A stretch of DNA of 64,000 bases, from positions 1 to 64,000 of the forward strand of contig NZ_JBBELO010000007.1 in the NCBI RefSeq assembly GCF_037404875.1, written 5' to 3'. The stretch comes from Orlajensenia sp037404875. GTDB lineage: Bacteria; Actinomycetota; Actinomycetes; Actinomycetales; Microbacteriaceae. Of this stretch, positions 8,571 through 15,095 are shown piece after piece. How positions within the stretch are numbered: position 1 is the stretch's first letter; every line of letters starts with the position of its first letter. The notes below the pieces were generated by a model, which did not search any database, was not told where the DNA came from, and saw nothing but the letters and a program-made list of their open reading frames with translations. A program made the position numbers and the translations under genes.

Positions 8571-9230
8571 TCACGGCAGGATGCGGTAGCCCTCTCCGCG
8601 CACGGTCTCAACGTGCTGGGCGCCGATCTTGTTGCGCAGGTAGCGCACGTAGACGTCGACGACGTTGGTGCCCGGGTCGAAGTCGTAGCCCCACACCTGT
8701 TCGAGCAGCTGCTCGCGGCTCAGCACCTTGCCGGGGTGGCGCAGGAACGCCTGTGCGAGCGCGAACTCGCGCGCCGAGAGCTCGACGGGCGGTCCGTCCG
8801 CACGGATGCGTCTCGACCGCAGGTCCAGCTGCAGGGAGCCCGACGTGAGCACCGTCGTCGCATCCGATCCGGTGTCGCGCAGCCGGGCGCGCACGCGGGC
8901 GAGCAACTCGTCGAAGCGGAAGGGCTTGGGCATGTAGTCGTTGGCGCCGCCCTCGAGGCCGGCGACGGTGTCGGCTGCCGAGTCGCGGGCGGTCAGTATG
9001 ACCACGGCCACGCCGTCGCCGTCACTGCGCAACCGACGCAGCACCTCGAAACCGTCCATGCCCGGAAGGCCGATGTCGAGCACGAGCAGGTCGACGCCCC
9101 CGGCGCGCACGGCCGCGAGCGCGTCGCGACCGTCGGCGACGCACTGCACCTCGTAACCGGCACCTACGAGGCCCTTCTCGATGAACGACGCGATGCGCTG
9201 CTCGTCCTCGGCGACGAGGATGCGGCTCAT
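8571..9230 (-). CDS. OmpR/PhoB-family response regulator
   Basis: A 219-residue regulator. The receiver domain (residues 1-115) has the acidic pair E8-D9, phosphoacceptor D52 (VLDIGLPG), T80 and K102; the C-terminal winged helix (about 130-217) has LSAREFALAQAFLRHPGKVLS and the VDVYVRYLRNKI recognition helix. The ATG at 9230 overlaps the stop of the histidine kinase gene by four bases (ATGA), so the pair is one transcription unit. Its targets are unknown; the neighbouring exported protein is a candidate. Confidence 0.93.
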   Translation of the reverse strand: MSRILVAEDEQRIASFIEKGLVGAGYEVQCVADGRDALAAVRAGGVDLLVLDIGLPGMDGFEVLRRLRSDGDGVAVVILTARDSAADTVAGLEGGANDYMPKPFRFDELLARVRARLRDTGSDATTVLTSGSLQLDLRSRRIRADGPPVELSAREFALAQAFLRHPGKVLSREQLLEQVWGYDFDPGTNVVDVYVRYLRNKIGAQHVETVRGEGYRILP

Positions 9231-10756
9231 GCGCTCCGCCCCGCGCGCTGGGATTCGGCGATGAGGAGCGCTTCGGGGCCGGCGCCATCGGCGATGCCCG
9301 CGTCGGTGAACCGGGCCTGGACGGCCGCGACATCGAGCCGGATCGCGAAGCGGGAACCGACTCCGAGGGTGCTGTTGAGCGCGACGGTGCCCCCGTGCGC
9401 CTCGGCGATCGCCCGCACGATCGAGAGGCCGAGCCCCGATCCTTCGATGCCGCGACCCTCCTGGACTCTCGCGAACCGCTCGAAGATGCGCTCCTGCGCC
9501 TCGAGCGGTATGCCGTCGCCCTCGTCGAGTACCCACAGGTCCAGGCAGGGCCGGCCCGAGGCATCCGTGACGAGGGTGCTCCCGATCTCGATGGCGGTGA
9601 AGGTGGGCGCGTACTTGGCGGCGTTGTCGGCGAGCTGGAGCCAGGCCTGCGTCAGCCGCGACGCGTCGACGACGGCGTGCATCTCGGCGGTCTCGCCGAG
9701 CAGCCAGGCGTGCGCACCCGAGAGCATCGCGGCCTTCTGATGCACCATCTCGGTCAATATGGCGATATCGGCCTCGCCGGGCCGTACGAAGTCGGGGTTG
9801 CCGCTCTTGACCAGCAGGCCGATGTCGACGACCAGGGTGTCCATGCGGTCCAGTTCGTTGATGGCGATCTCACGGGTCACCCGTACGTCATCCGGTGCGT
9901 TCGCGTCCATGAGTTCGAGGTGCCCGCGCACGATCGTGAGCGGCGTCTTCAGTTCGTGGCTGACGTCGTCGAGCAGGCGGCGCTGGCTGACGAAGCTGTG
10001 CTCGAGCCGGTCGAGCATGCCGTTCACGGTGCGAGTGAGGTCGGAGACGTCATCGGTGCCGTCGACCGGGATGCGCTCGGAGAGATCGGAGCCCGAGATG
10101 CGCGCAGCGGTCTCGCGCAGCGAACGGATGGGCGCGAGCAGCCGCCCCGAGACCACCCAGCCGACCAGGCCGATGATGAAGAGGGCGAGCACGACCACCA
10201 CGGCATAGGTCGTGAAGGCGTCGCGCACCTCTTCGAGTTCCGCGCTGACGTTGTAGGCCGAGACGTACAGGCCCGTCTGGTCGACGCCGTCGACCGAGAC
10301 GGGAACGATCACGTAGCGCAGTGTGCCCGGTGCGGCATCCGTGGTGCCGATGACGACCCGGCGCGGATCGGCATTCGCGATGACGCCGTCGATGAAGGCG
10401 TCGTCGCGGTCCAGGCGGAACGCGACGTCGGAAGCGGGTACGAGGGCCGCCCGGCCGTCGACGATGCCCACGGTGCTCTCGTTGTGATCGGGCACGACGC
10501 GCGACATCGCGGCGGCCAGGAGCTCCCGCACGGTCATGGGGCCGGCGCCGCCGGATGGCGCCGTGGCGGCCGCCTCCCGGATGTTGTCCGCGGTCTGGGT
10601 GAGGCGCACGTCGACCTGCGCGAGCACCCTCTCCCGCTGCACGAAGATCGTGACGGCTCCCGCGACGGCCATGCCGATCGCGGTCACGAGGAGGATCGAC
10701 ACGACGATGCGCGCTCGCACCGAGCGCGCGGCGTCGCGCAGCCGGAAGCCGTCCAT
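9227..10756 (-). CDS. Sensor histidine kinase (HAMP, HisKA, HATPase)
   Basis: A membrane kinase of about 509 residues. It has an N-terminal membrane helix (ARIVVSILLVTAIGMAVAGAV), an extracytoplasmic sensor of roughly 140 residues, a second helix (VVVVLALFIIGLVGWVV), a HAMP domain, the H-box DVSHELKTPLT, then the N-box NAAKYAP and G-boxes DEGDGIP and GSGLGLSIV. The start is taken as ATG 10756 because GATAAT lies six bases upstream; a GTG seven codons earlier is the alternative. It should phosphorylate the overlapping response regulator. The signal is unknown. Confidence 0.92.
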   Translation of the reverse strand: MDGFRLRDAARSVRARIVVSILLVTAIGMAVAGAVTIFVQRERVLAQVDVRLTQTADNIREAAATAPSGGAGPMTVRELLAAAMSRVVPDHNESTVGIVDGRAALVPASDVAFRLDRDDAFIDGVIANADPRRVVIGTTDAAPGTLRYVIVPVSVDGVDQTGLYVSAYNVSAELEEVRDAFTTYAVVVVLALFIIGLVGWVVSGRLLAPIRSLRETAARISGSDLSERIPVDGTDDVSDLTRTVNGMLDRLEHSFVSQRRLLDDVSHELKTPLTIVRGHLELMDANAPDDVRVTREIAINELDRMDTLVVDIGLLVKSGNPDFVRPGEADIAILTEMVHQKAAMLSGAHAWLLGETAEMHAVVDASRLTQAWLQLADNAAKYAPTFTAIEIGSTLVTDASGRPCLDLWVLDEGDGIPLEAQERIFERFARVQEGRGIEGSGLGLSIVRAIAEAHGGTVALNSTLGVGSRFAIRLDVAAVQARFTDAGIADGAGPEALLIAESQRAGRSA

Positions 10757-10762
10757 CCGGCA

Positions 10763-10768
10763 ATTATC
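10763..10768 (-). promoter_or_regulatory. -10 element (GATAAT) of the sensor kinase operon
   Basis: GATAAT on the minus strand ends six bases before ATG 10756; the first base deviates from TAnnnT. Confidence 0.4.
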
Positions 10769-10829
10769 GTCGCGCACCGCCTCGCAGGGAACCGGTGAGG
10801 CGGTATCCGGCGGGAATGGATCTCTTGCT

Positions 10830-10859
10830 TTGACCGTTGTATCGATATATCGTTAACCT
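10830..10859. promoter_or_regulatory. PadR operator and promoter region
   Basis: TTGACC (10830-10835) is a -35-like hexamer. A perfect 10-base palindrome CGATATATCG (10843-10852) lies just downstream, between it and the likely -10, and stands out as AT-rich in this genome. AT-rich palindromes of this kind are typical PadR operators, so autorepression of the downstream gene is expected. Confidence 0.5.
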
Positions 10860-10920
10860 ATCGCAGAACTTCTGCGATGATCAGGTTCGGCACCAGCCGG
10901 ACGCAGAAAGGATGTGCACC

Positions 10921-11520
10921 ATGCACAGCGAACACTTCACACACGATCGGCGCCGCGCCTTCCTCGAGGCCCGCCTTCACCACGACGGCCGCGACTTCCG
11001 TGGCGCACCGGACTTCGGGGCGTTCGGCCCCGGTCGCTGGGGCGGCGCAGGCGGCGGATGGGGCGGCCCAGGCGGTCGCCGACGCCCGAAGGGCGACGTG
11101 CGCGCCGCGTTGCTCTCCCTCCTCGCCGAGAACGGCCCCACCAACGGCTACGGCCTCATGAAGGCCATCGCCGAGAAGACCGAGGGCTCCTGGCGCCCGA
11201 GCCCCGGCTCGGTCTACCCGACGCTGCAGCAGCTCGTCGACGAGGAGCTCATCAGCTCGCGTGGCGAGGGCCGCGGAACGGAATTCGAGCTCACGGAGGC
11301 GGGCCGTGCCTACGTCAGTGAGCACGAGGAGGAGCTCTCGGACGCCTGGACCTCCGTGCCCCGACCGAGCGAGTCCACGACGGAGCTCTTCCAGAGTGCG
11401 GGCCGGCTCATGAGCGTGATCGGGCAGTTCCGGCACGGAGCCACCGACGCTCAGCGCGCGGCCGCCGCCGAGAAGCTCGACGAGGCCCGTCGTGCGCTCT
11501 ACCTCATCCTCGCCGACTGA
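10921..11520 (+). CDS. PadR-family transcriptional regulator
   Basis: A 199-residue repressor. After a His/Arg/Gly-rich N-terminal extension of about 55 residues comes the winged helix (RAALLSLLAENGPTNGYGLM, then SWRPSPGSVYPTLQQLVDEEL, residues about 60-120) and a C-terminal dimerisation helix. The start ATG 10921 is nine bases after AAAGG; an in-frame ATG at 10912 abuts that site and is less likely. PadR proteins often repress efflux or stress genes; no obvious target is adjacent. It is followed by a strong hairpin. Confidence 0.88.
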   Translation: MHSEHFTHDRRRAFLEARLHHDGRDFRGAPDFGAFGPGRWGGAGGGWGGPGGRRRPKGDVRAALLSLLAENGPTNGYGLMKAIAEKTEGSWRPSPGSVYPTLQQLVDEELISSRGEGRGTEFELTEAGRAYVSEHEEELSDAWTSVPRPSESTTELFQSAGRLMSVIGQFRHGATDAQRAAAAEKLDEARRALYLILAD

Positions 11521-11548
11521 GGTGGTTGCCGTCGTCGACCTCACGTGT

Positions 11549-11577
11549 GACGCTGGAGCCTGGACGGCTCCAGCGTC
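11549..11577 (+). terminator. Stem-loop after the padR gene
   Basis: A perfect 12-bp stem (GACGCTGGAGCC / GGCTCCAGCGTC) with a 5-base loop lies 28 bases after the padR stop. There is no U-tract, which is common for terminators in high-GC actinobacteria. Confidence 0.55.
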
Positions 11578-11595
11578 CACGATGGGAGGCGCGGC

Positions 11596-11748
11596 ATGAC
11601 CGACACGAGTGGAATCGAATACCCCGACGCGGCGGGCTACCCCGACGGCACCGGCACCCTCCATGAGGGCACCGATGACGCCGAGCGTGGGCTCGACGAG
11701 ATCGACACCTTCGCCGACGAGGACGAGGAGGATGTCGAGGGCGTCTGA
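11596..11748 (+). CDS. Small very acidic protein, 50 residues
   Basis: MTDTSGIEYPDAAGYPDG opens a 50-residue protein that is about one third Asp and Glu and ends in an acidic run (ADEDEEDVEGV). A GGGAGG ribosome site lies seven bases before the ATG. No family is recognised. It is probably soluble and disordered. A second small acidic gene of similar style occurs at 39273-39482. Confidence 0.6.
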   Translation: MTDTSGIEYPDAAGYPDGTGTLHEGTDDAERGLDEIDTFADEDEEDVEGV

Positions 11749-11768
11749 GCCCCACGCATCCACCCCCA

Positions 11769-11774
11769 TAAACT
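11769..11774 (+). promoter_or_regulatory. -10 element (TAAACT) of proS, leaderless layout
   Basis: TAAACT ends six bases before the GTG at 11781. Confidence 0.55.
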
Positions 11775-11780
11775 GTTCGG

Positions 11781-13544
11781 GTGCCCACACGCCTCTCGAA
11801 CTACTTCCTCCGTACCCTCCGCGAGGACCCTTCCGACGCCGAGGTGACCAGCCATCGCCTGCTCGTGCGGGCAGGCTACATCCGCCGGCAGGCCCCGGGG
11901 ATCTTCGCGTGGCTGCCGCTGGGCCTGCGCGTGAAGGCCAACATCGAGCGCATCATCCGCGAGGAGATGGAGGCGGCCGGCGCCCACGAGGTGCACTTCC
12001 CGGCGCTTCTGCCGCGCGAGCCCTACGAGGCGACCAACCGCTGGACCGAGTACGGCGACGGCATCTTCCGGCTGCAGGACCGCAAGGGTGCCGACTACCT
12101 GCTGGCCCCCACGCACGAGGAGGTCTTCACGCTGCTCGTGAAAGACCTCTACTCCTCGTACAAGGACCTGCCGCTGAGCATCTTCCAGATCCAGGACAAG
12201 TACCGCGACGAGGCCCGGCCGCGCGCCGGGCTGCTGCGCGGACGCGAGTTCACCATGAAGGACGCCTACTCCTTCGACTACACGGATGCGGGTCTCGACG
12301 CCTCCTACGAGGCGCAACGCGCCGCGTACGAGCGCATCTTCACCCGGCTCGGGCTCGAGTACGTCATCGTGCAGGCCGACGCGGGCGCCATGGGCGGATC
12401 GCGCAGCGAGGAATTCCTGCACCCGACGCCGGTCGGCGAAGACACCTTCGTGCGCTCAGCCGGCGGCTACGCGGCGAACGTCGAGGCCTACGTGACGGCC
12501 GTTCCCGAGGCGCTGGCCATCGAGGGGCTTCCCGAAGCGCGCATCCTCGATTCGCCGAACACGCCCACGATCGCGACGCTCGTCGACCTGGCCAACCGCG
12601 AGTACCCTCGCGCCGACGGACGCGAGTGGACCGCGGCCGACACGCTGAAGAACGTCGTGCTCGCGCTCACCCACCTCGACGGCAGCCGCGAGATCGTCGT
12701 CATCGGCCTTCCCGGAGACCGCGACATCGACCTGAAGCGCGTCGAGGTCGCCTTCGCGCCGGCCGAGGTCGAACCGGCCACCGAGGCGGACTTCGATGCC
12801 AACCCGCTCCTCGTCAAGGGCTACATCGGGCCATGGTCGCCCGAGGGCGCCATCCTCGGCGAGGATGCCGCCACCGGCATCCGCTACCTGCTCGACCCGC
12901 GCGTGGTCGCGGGTACCGAGTGGATCACGGGCGCGAACATGAACGAGAAGCACGTGTTCGGCCTCGTAGCCGGTCGGGACTTCTTCTCGGACGGAACCGT
13001 CGAGGCCGCGGAAGTGCGCGCAGGCGACCCCGCTCCCGACGGCTCCGGCCCGGTCGAACTCGCCCGGGGAATGGAGATCGGCCACGTCTTCCAGCTCGGC
13101 CGCAAGTACGCCGATGTGCTGGGCCTGAAGGTGCTCGATGAGAACGGCAAGCTCGTCACGGTCACGATGGGCTCCTACGGCATCGGCGTCACCCGCATCC
13201 TCGCGATCATCGCCGAGCTGCACAACGACGACAAGGGCCTTCTCTGGCCGGCGGCCGTCGCGCCCTTCGACGTGCACGTGGTCGCAACGGGCAAGGACGA
13301 AGCGGTGTACTCCGCCGCCGAGAACGTCGTCGCGGCGCTGGAGGCCAGCGGGCGCAGCGTGCTCTACGACGACCGCCCGAAGGTCTCGCCCGGCGTGAAG
13401 TTCGGTGACGCAGAGCTCATCGGCGTGCCGAAGATCGTCATCGCCGGACGCGGTGTCAGTGAGGGGCTCGTCGAGGTCTGGGATCGGGCGACCGGCGTGC
13501 GCACCCCCGTCGCCCTCAGCGAGGTCGTCGAGGCTCTGGGCTAG
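11781..13544 (+). CDS. proS: Prolyl-tRNA synthetase
   Basis: A 587-residue class II synthetase of the bacterial type with an editing domain inserted between motifs 2 and 3. Visible signatures are PRAGLLRGREFTMKDAY (motif 2, residues about 150-170), the editing region about 230-390, motif 3 GSYGIGVTRIL near residue 460, and the C-terminal anticodon-binding domain (FDVHVVATG onwards). It charges tRNA-Pro in the cytosol. GTG 11781 is the start, supported by the -10 six bases upstream. It heads the nusA-infB block, although nusA has a leader of its own. Confidence 0.97.
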   Translation: MPTRLSNYFLRTLREDPSDAEVTSHRLLVRAGYIRRQAPGIFAWLPLGLRVKANIERIIREEMEAAGAHEVHFPALLPREPYEATNRWTEYGDGIFRLQDRKGADYLLAPTHEEVFTLLVKDLYSSYKDLPLSIFQIQDKYRDEARPRAGLLRGREFTMKDAYSFDYTDAGLDASYEAQRAAYERIFTRLGLEYVIVQADAGAMGGSRSEEFLHPTPVGEDTFVRSAGGYAANVEAYVTAVPEALAIEGLPEARILDSPNTPTIATLVDLANREYPRADGREWTAADTLKNVVLALTHLDGSREIVVIGLPGDRDIDLKRVEVAFAPAEVEPATEADFDANPLLVKGYIGPWSPEGAILGEDAATGIRYLLDPRVVAGTEWITGANMNEKHVFGLVAGRDFFSDGTVEAAEVRAGDPAPDGSGPVELARGMEIGHVFQLGRKYADVLGLKVLDENGKLVTVTMGSYGIGVTRILAIIAELHNDDKGLLWPAAVAPFDVHVVATGKDEAVYSAAENVVAALEASGRSVLYDDRPKVSPGVKFGDAELIGVPKIVIAGRGVSEGLVEVWDRATGVRTPVALSEVVEALG

Positions 13545-13680
13545 CGCGCGGGACAGCGCCGGCCGGCGCCGGCCCATGCCGCAGCGGATGACGTAGGCCC
13601 GGAGCATCGGCTAATCTAGAAGATCGCCCGCGCATGCGGGCGCACACCTGAATACGAGATCTGAATAGAGGAGGCCGGAG

Positions 13681-14679
13681 ATGGACATCGACCTCGGCGT
13701 ACTGCGTCTGATGGAGCGGGAGAAAGAGATCCCGTTCGACGAACTTGTGCACATCATCGAGCAGGCCATCCTCACCGCCTACCTCAAGCACGTCGATCCG
13801 AGCGCCCATGGGCACATCGATCCCAAGGGTGCCCGCGTCGAGCTGGATCGCAAGAGCGGCCATGTCACCGTCTACGTGCCCGAGCACGACGAGGAGGGCA
13901 ATGTCATCGGCGAGGCCGAGGACAGCCCGAGCGACTTCGGCCGTATCGCCGCCTTCGCGGCCAAGCAGGTCATCAACCAGCGCCTGCGCGACATCGCCGA
14001 CGACGCCGTGCTGGGGGAGTTCCGAGGACGCGAGGGCGACATCGTCGCCGGTGTCATCCAGCAGGGCCCCAACCCGCGGATGATCCACATCGACCTCGGC
14101 TCGGTCGAGGCGATCCTGCCGCCGGAGGAGCAGGTTCCGGGTGAGGACTACGCGCACGGATCGCGCATCCGCGTGTACGTCACGAGCGTGGCCAAGGGCC
14201 TGAAGGGTCCGCAGATCACCGTCTCCCGCACGCACCCCGCGCTCGTGCGCAAGCTGTTCGCCCTCGAGGTTCCCGAGATCGCCAGCGGCGTCGTCGAGAT
14301 CGTCTCGCTCGCCCGCGAGGCCGGCCACCGCACCAAGATGGCCGTGCGCGCCACGGAGCCCGGAGTGAACGCGAAGGGCGCCTGCATCGGCGAACTCGGC
14401 CAGCGGGTGCGCGCCGTCACCGCTGAGCTGAACAACGAGAAGATCGACATCGTCGACTACTCCGAAGACCTGCCGACCTTCGTCGCGAGCGCGCTCTCGC
14501 CGGCGAAGGTGACCAGTGCCTACGTCGTGGACGCGAGCCTGAAGGCCGTGCGCGCCCTGGTGCCCGACTACCAGCTCTCGCTCGCCATCGGCAAGGAGGG
14601 GCAGAACGCCCGCCTGGCCGCCAAGCTCACGGGAGCCAAGATCGACATCCAGCCCGACTCGATCCTCGAGGACGACTGA
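13681..14679 (+). CDS. nusA: Transcription termination/antitermination factor NusA
   Basis: A 332-residue NusA of the short actinobacterial type, lacking the C-terminal acidic repeats of enterobacteria. The N-terminal RNA-polymerase-binding domain is residues 1-125, the S1 domain about 128-200 (GDIVAGVIQQG), followed by two KH domains (KGACIGELGQRVRAV and SLAIGKEGQNARLAAKLTG). GAGGAGG lies seven bases before the ATG. rimP, which usually precedes nusA, is missing between proS and this gene. Confidence 0.96.
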   Translation: MDIDLGVLRLMEREKEIPFDELVHIIEQAILTAYLKHVDPSAHGHIDPKGARVELDRKSGHVTVYVPEHDEEGNVIGEAEDSPSDFGRIAAFAAKQVINQRLRDIADDAVLGEFRGREGDIVAGVIQQGPNPRMIHIDLGSVEAILPPEEQVPGEDYAHGSRIRVYVTSVAKGLKGPQITVSRTHPALVRKLFALEVPEIASGVVEIVSLAREAGHRTKMAVRATEPGVNAKGACIGELGQRVRAVTAELNNEKIDIVDYSEDLPTFVASALSPAKVTSAYVVDASLKAVRALVPDYQLSLAIGKEGQNARLAAKLTGAKIDIQPDSILEDD

Positions 14680-14762
14680 GCCGGCACGTCTCGCCCTTCT
14701 TCTCCCGGCTCAATGGCGCAGGGGTGGGGCGTGCGGCCGACCCTCAGCAGGTGAGGTGTAAC

Positions 14763-15008
14763 ATGGAACCCGTTAGAACGTGCATCGGATGCCGTTCGCG
14801 CGCTCCCCGGTCCTCACTTCTGAGGGTCATCGCCCGGGAATCAGAACTGGTGGTCGATGAGACCGCCACTCTGCCCGGTCGAGGTGCGTGGCTGCATCCG
14901 AGTGCCTCGTGCTTCCAACTGGCCATCCGCAAGCGCGCCTTCGGGCGGGCCCTGCGGGTCAGCGGCCAGCTGGACGTCACCAACCTAGAGAACAGGCTGA
15001 ACGGCTAA
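14763..15008 (+). CDS. ylxR: YlxR-family protein
   Basis: An 81-residue protein with the YlxR signature RTCIGCRSRAPRSSLLRV at residues 4-21 and GRGAWLHPSASC further on. YlxR proteins sit between nusA and infB in most Gram-positive bacteria; they bind nucleic acid or nucleoid proteins and have been linked to expression control. GGTGAGGT precedes the ATG at 14763. Confidence 0.93.
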   Translation: MEPVRTCIGCRSRAPRSSLLRVIARESELVVDETATLPGRGAWLHPSASCFQLAIRKRAFGRALRVSGQLDVTNLENRLNG

Positions 15009-15062
15009 TGGACCAGTAATGAGCGGCTCGAAATGAGTACCGTCCGCCAATAACGGTCTGCC

Positions 15063-15089
15063 CCTGTCCGGGCGCAGGCCCGGAACAGG
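15063..15089 (+). promoter_or_regulatory. Hairpin covering the infB ribosome-binding site
   Basis: CCTGTCCGGG (15063-15072) can pair with CCCGGAACAGG (15079-15089, one bulged A), and the 3' arm contains the AGG of the infB Shine-Dalgarno sequence AGGAGA. Closed, it would mask the site; this may tune IF2 translation. Confidence 0.4.
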
Positions 15090-15095
15090 AGAATT

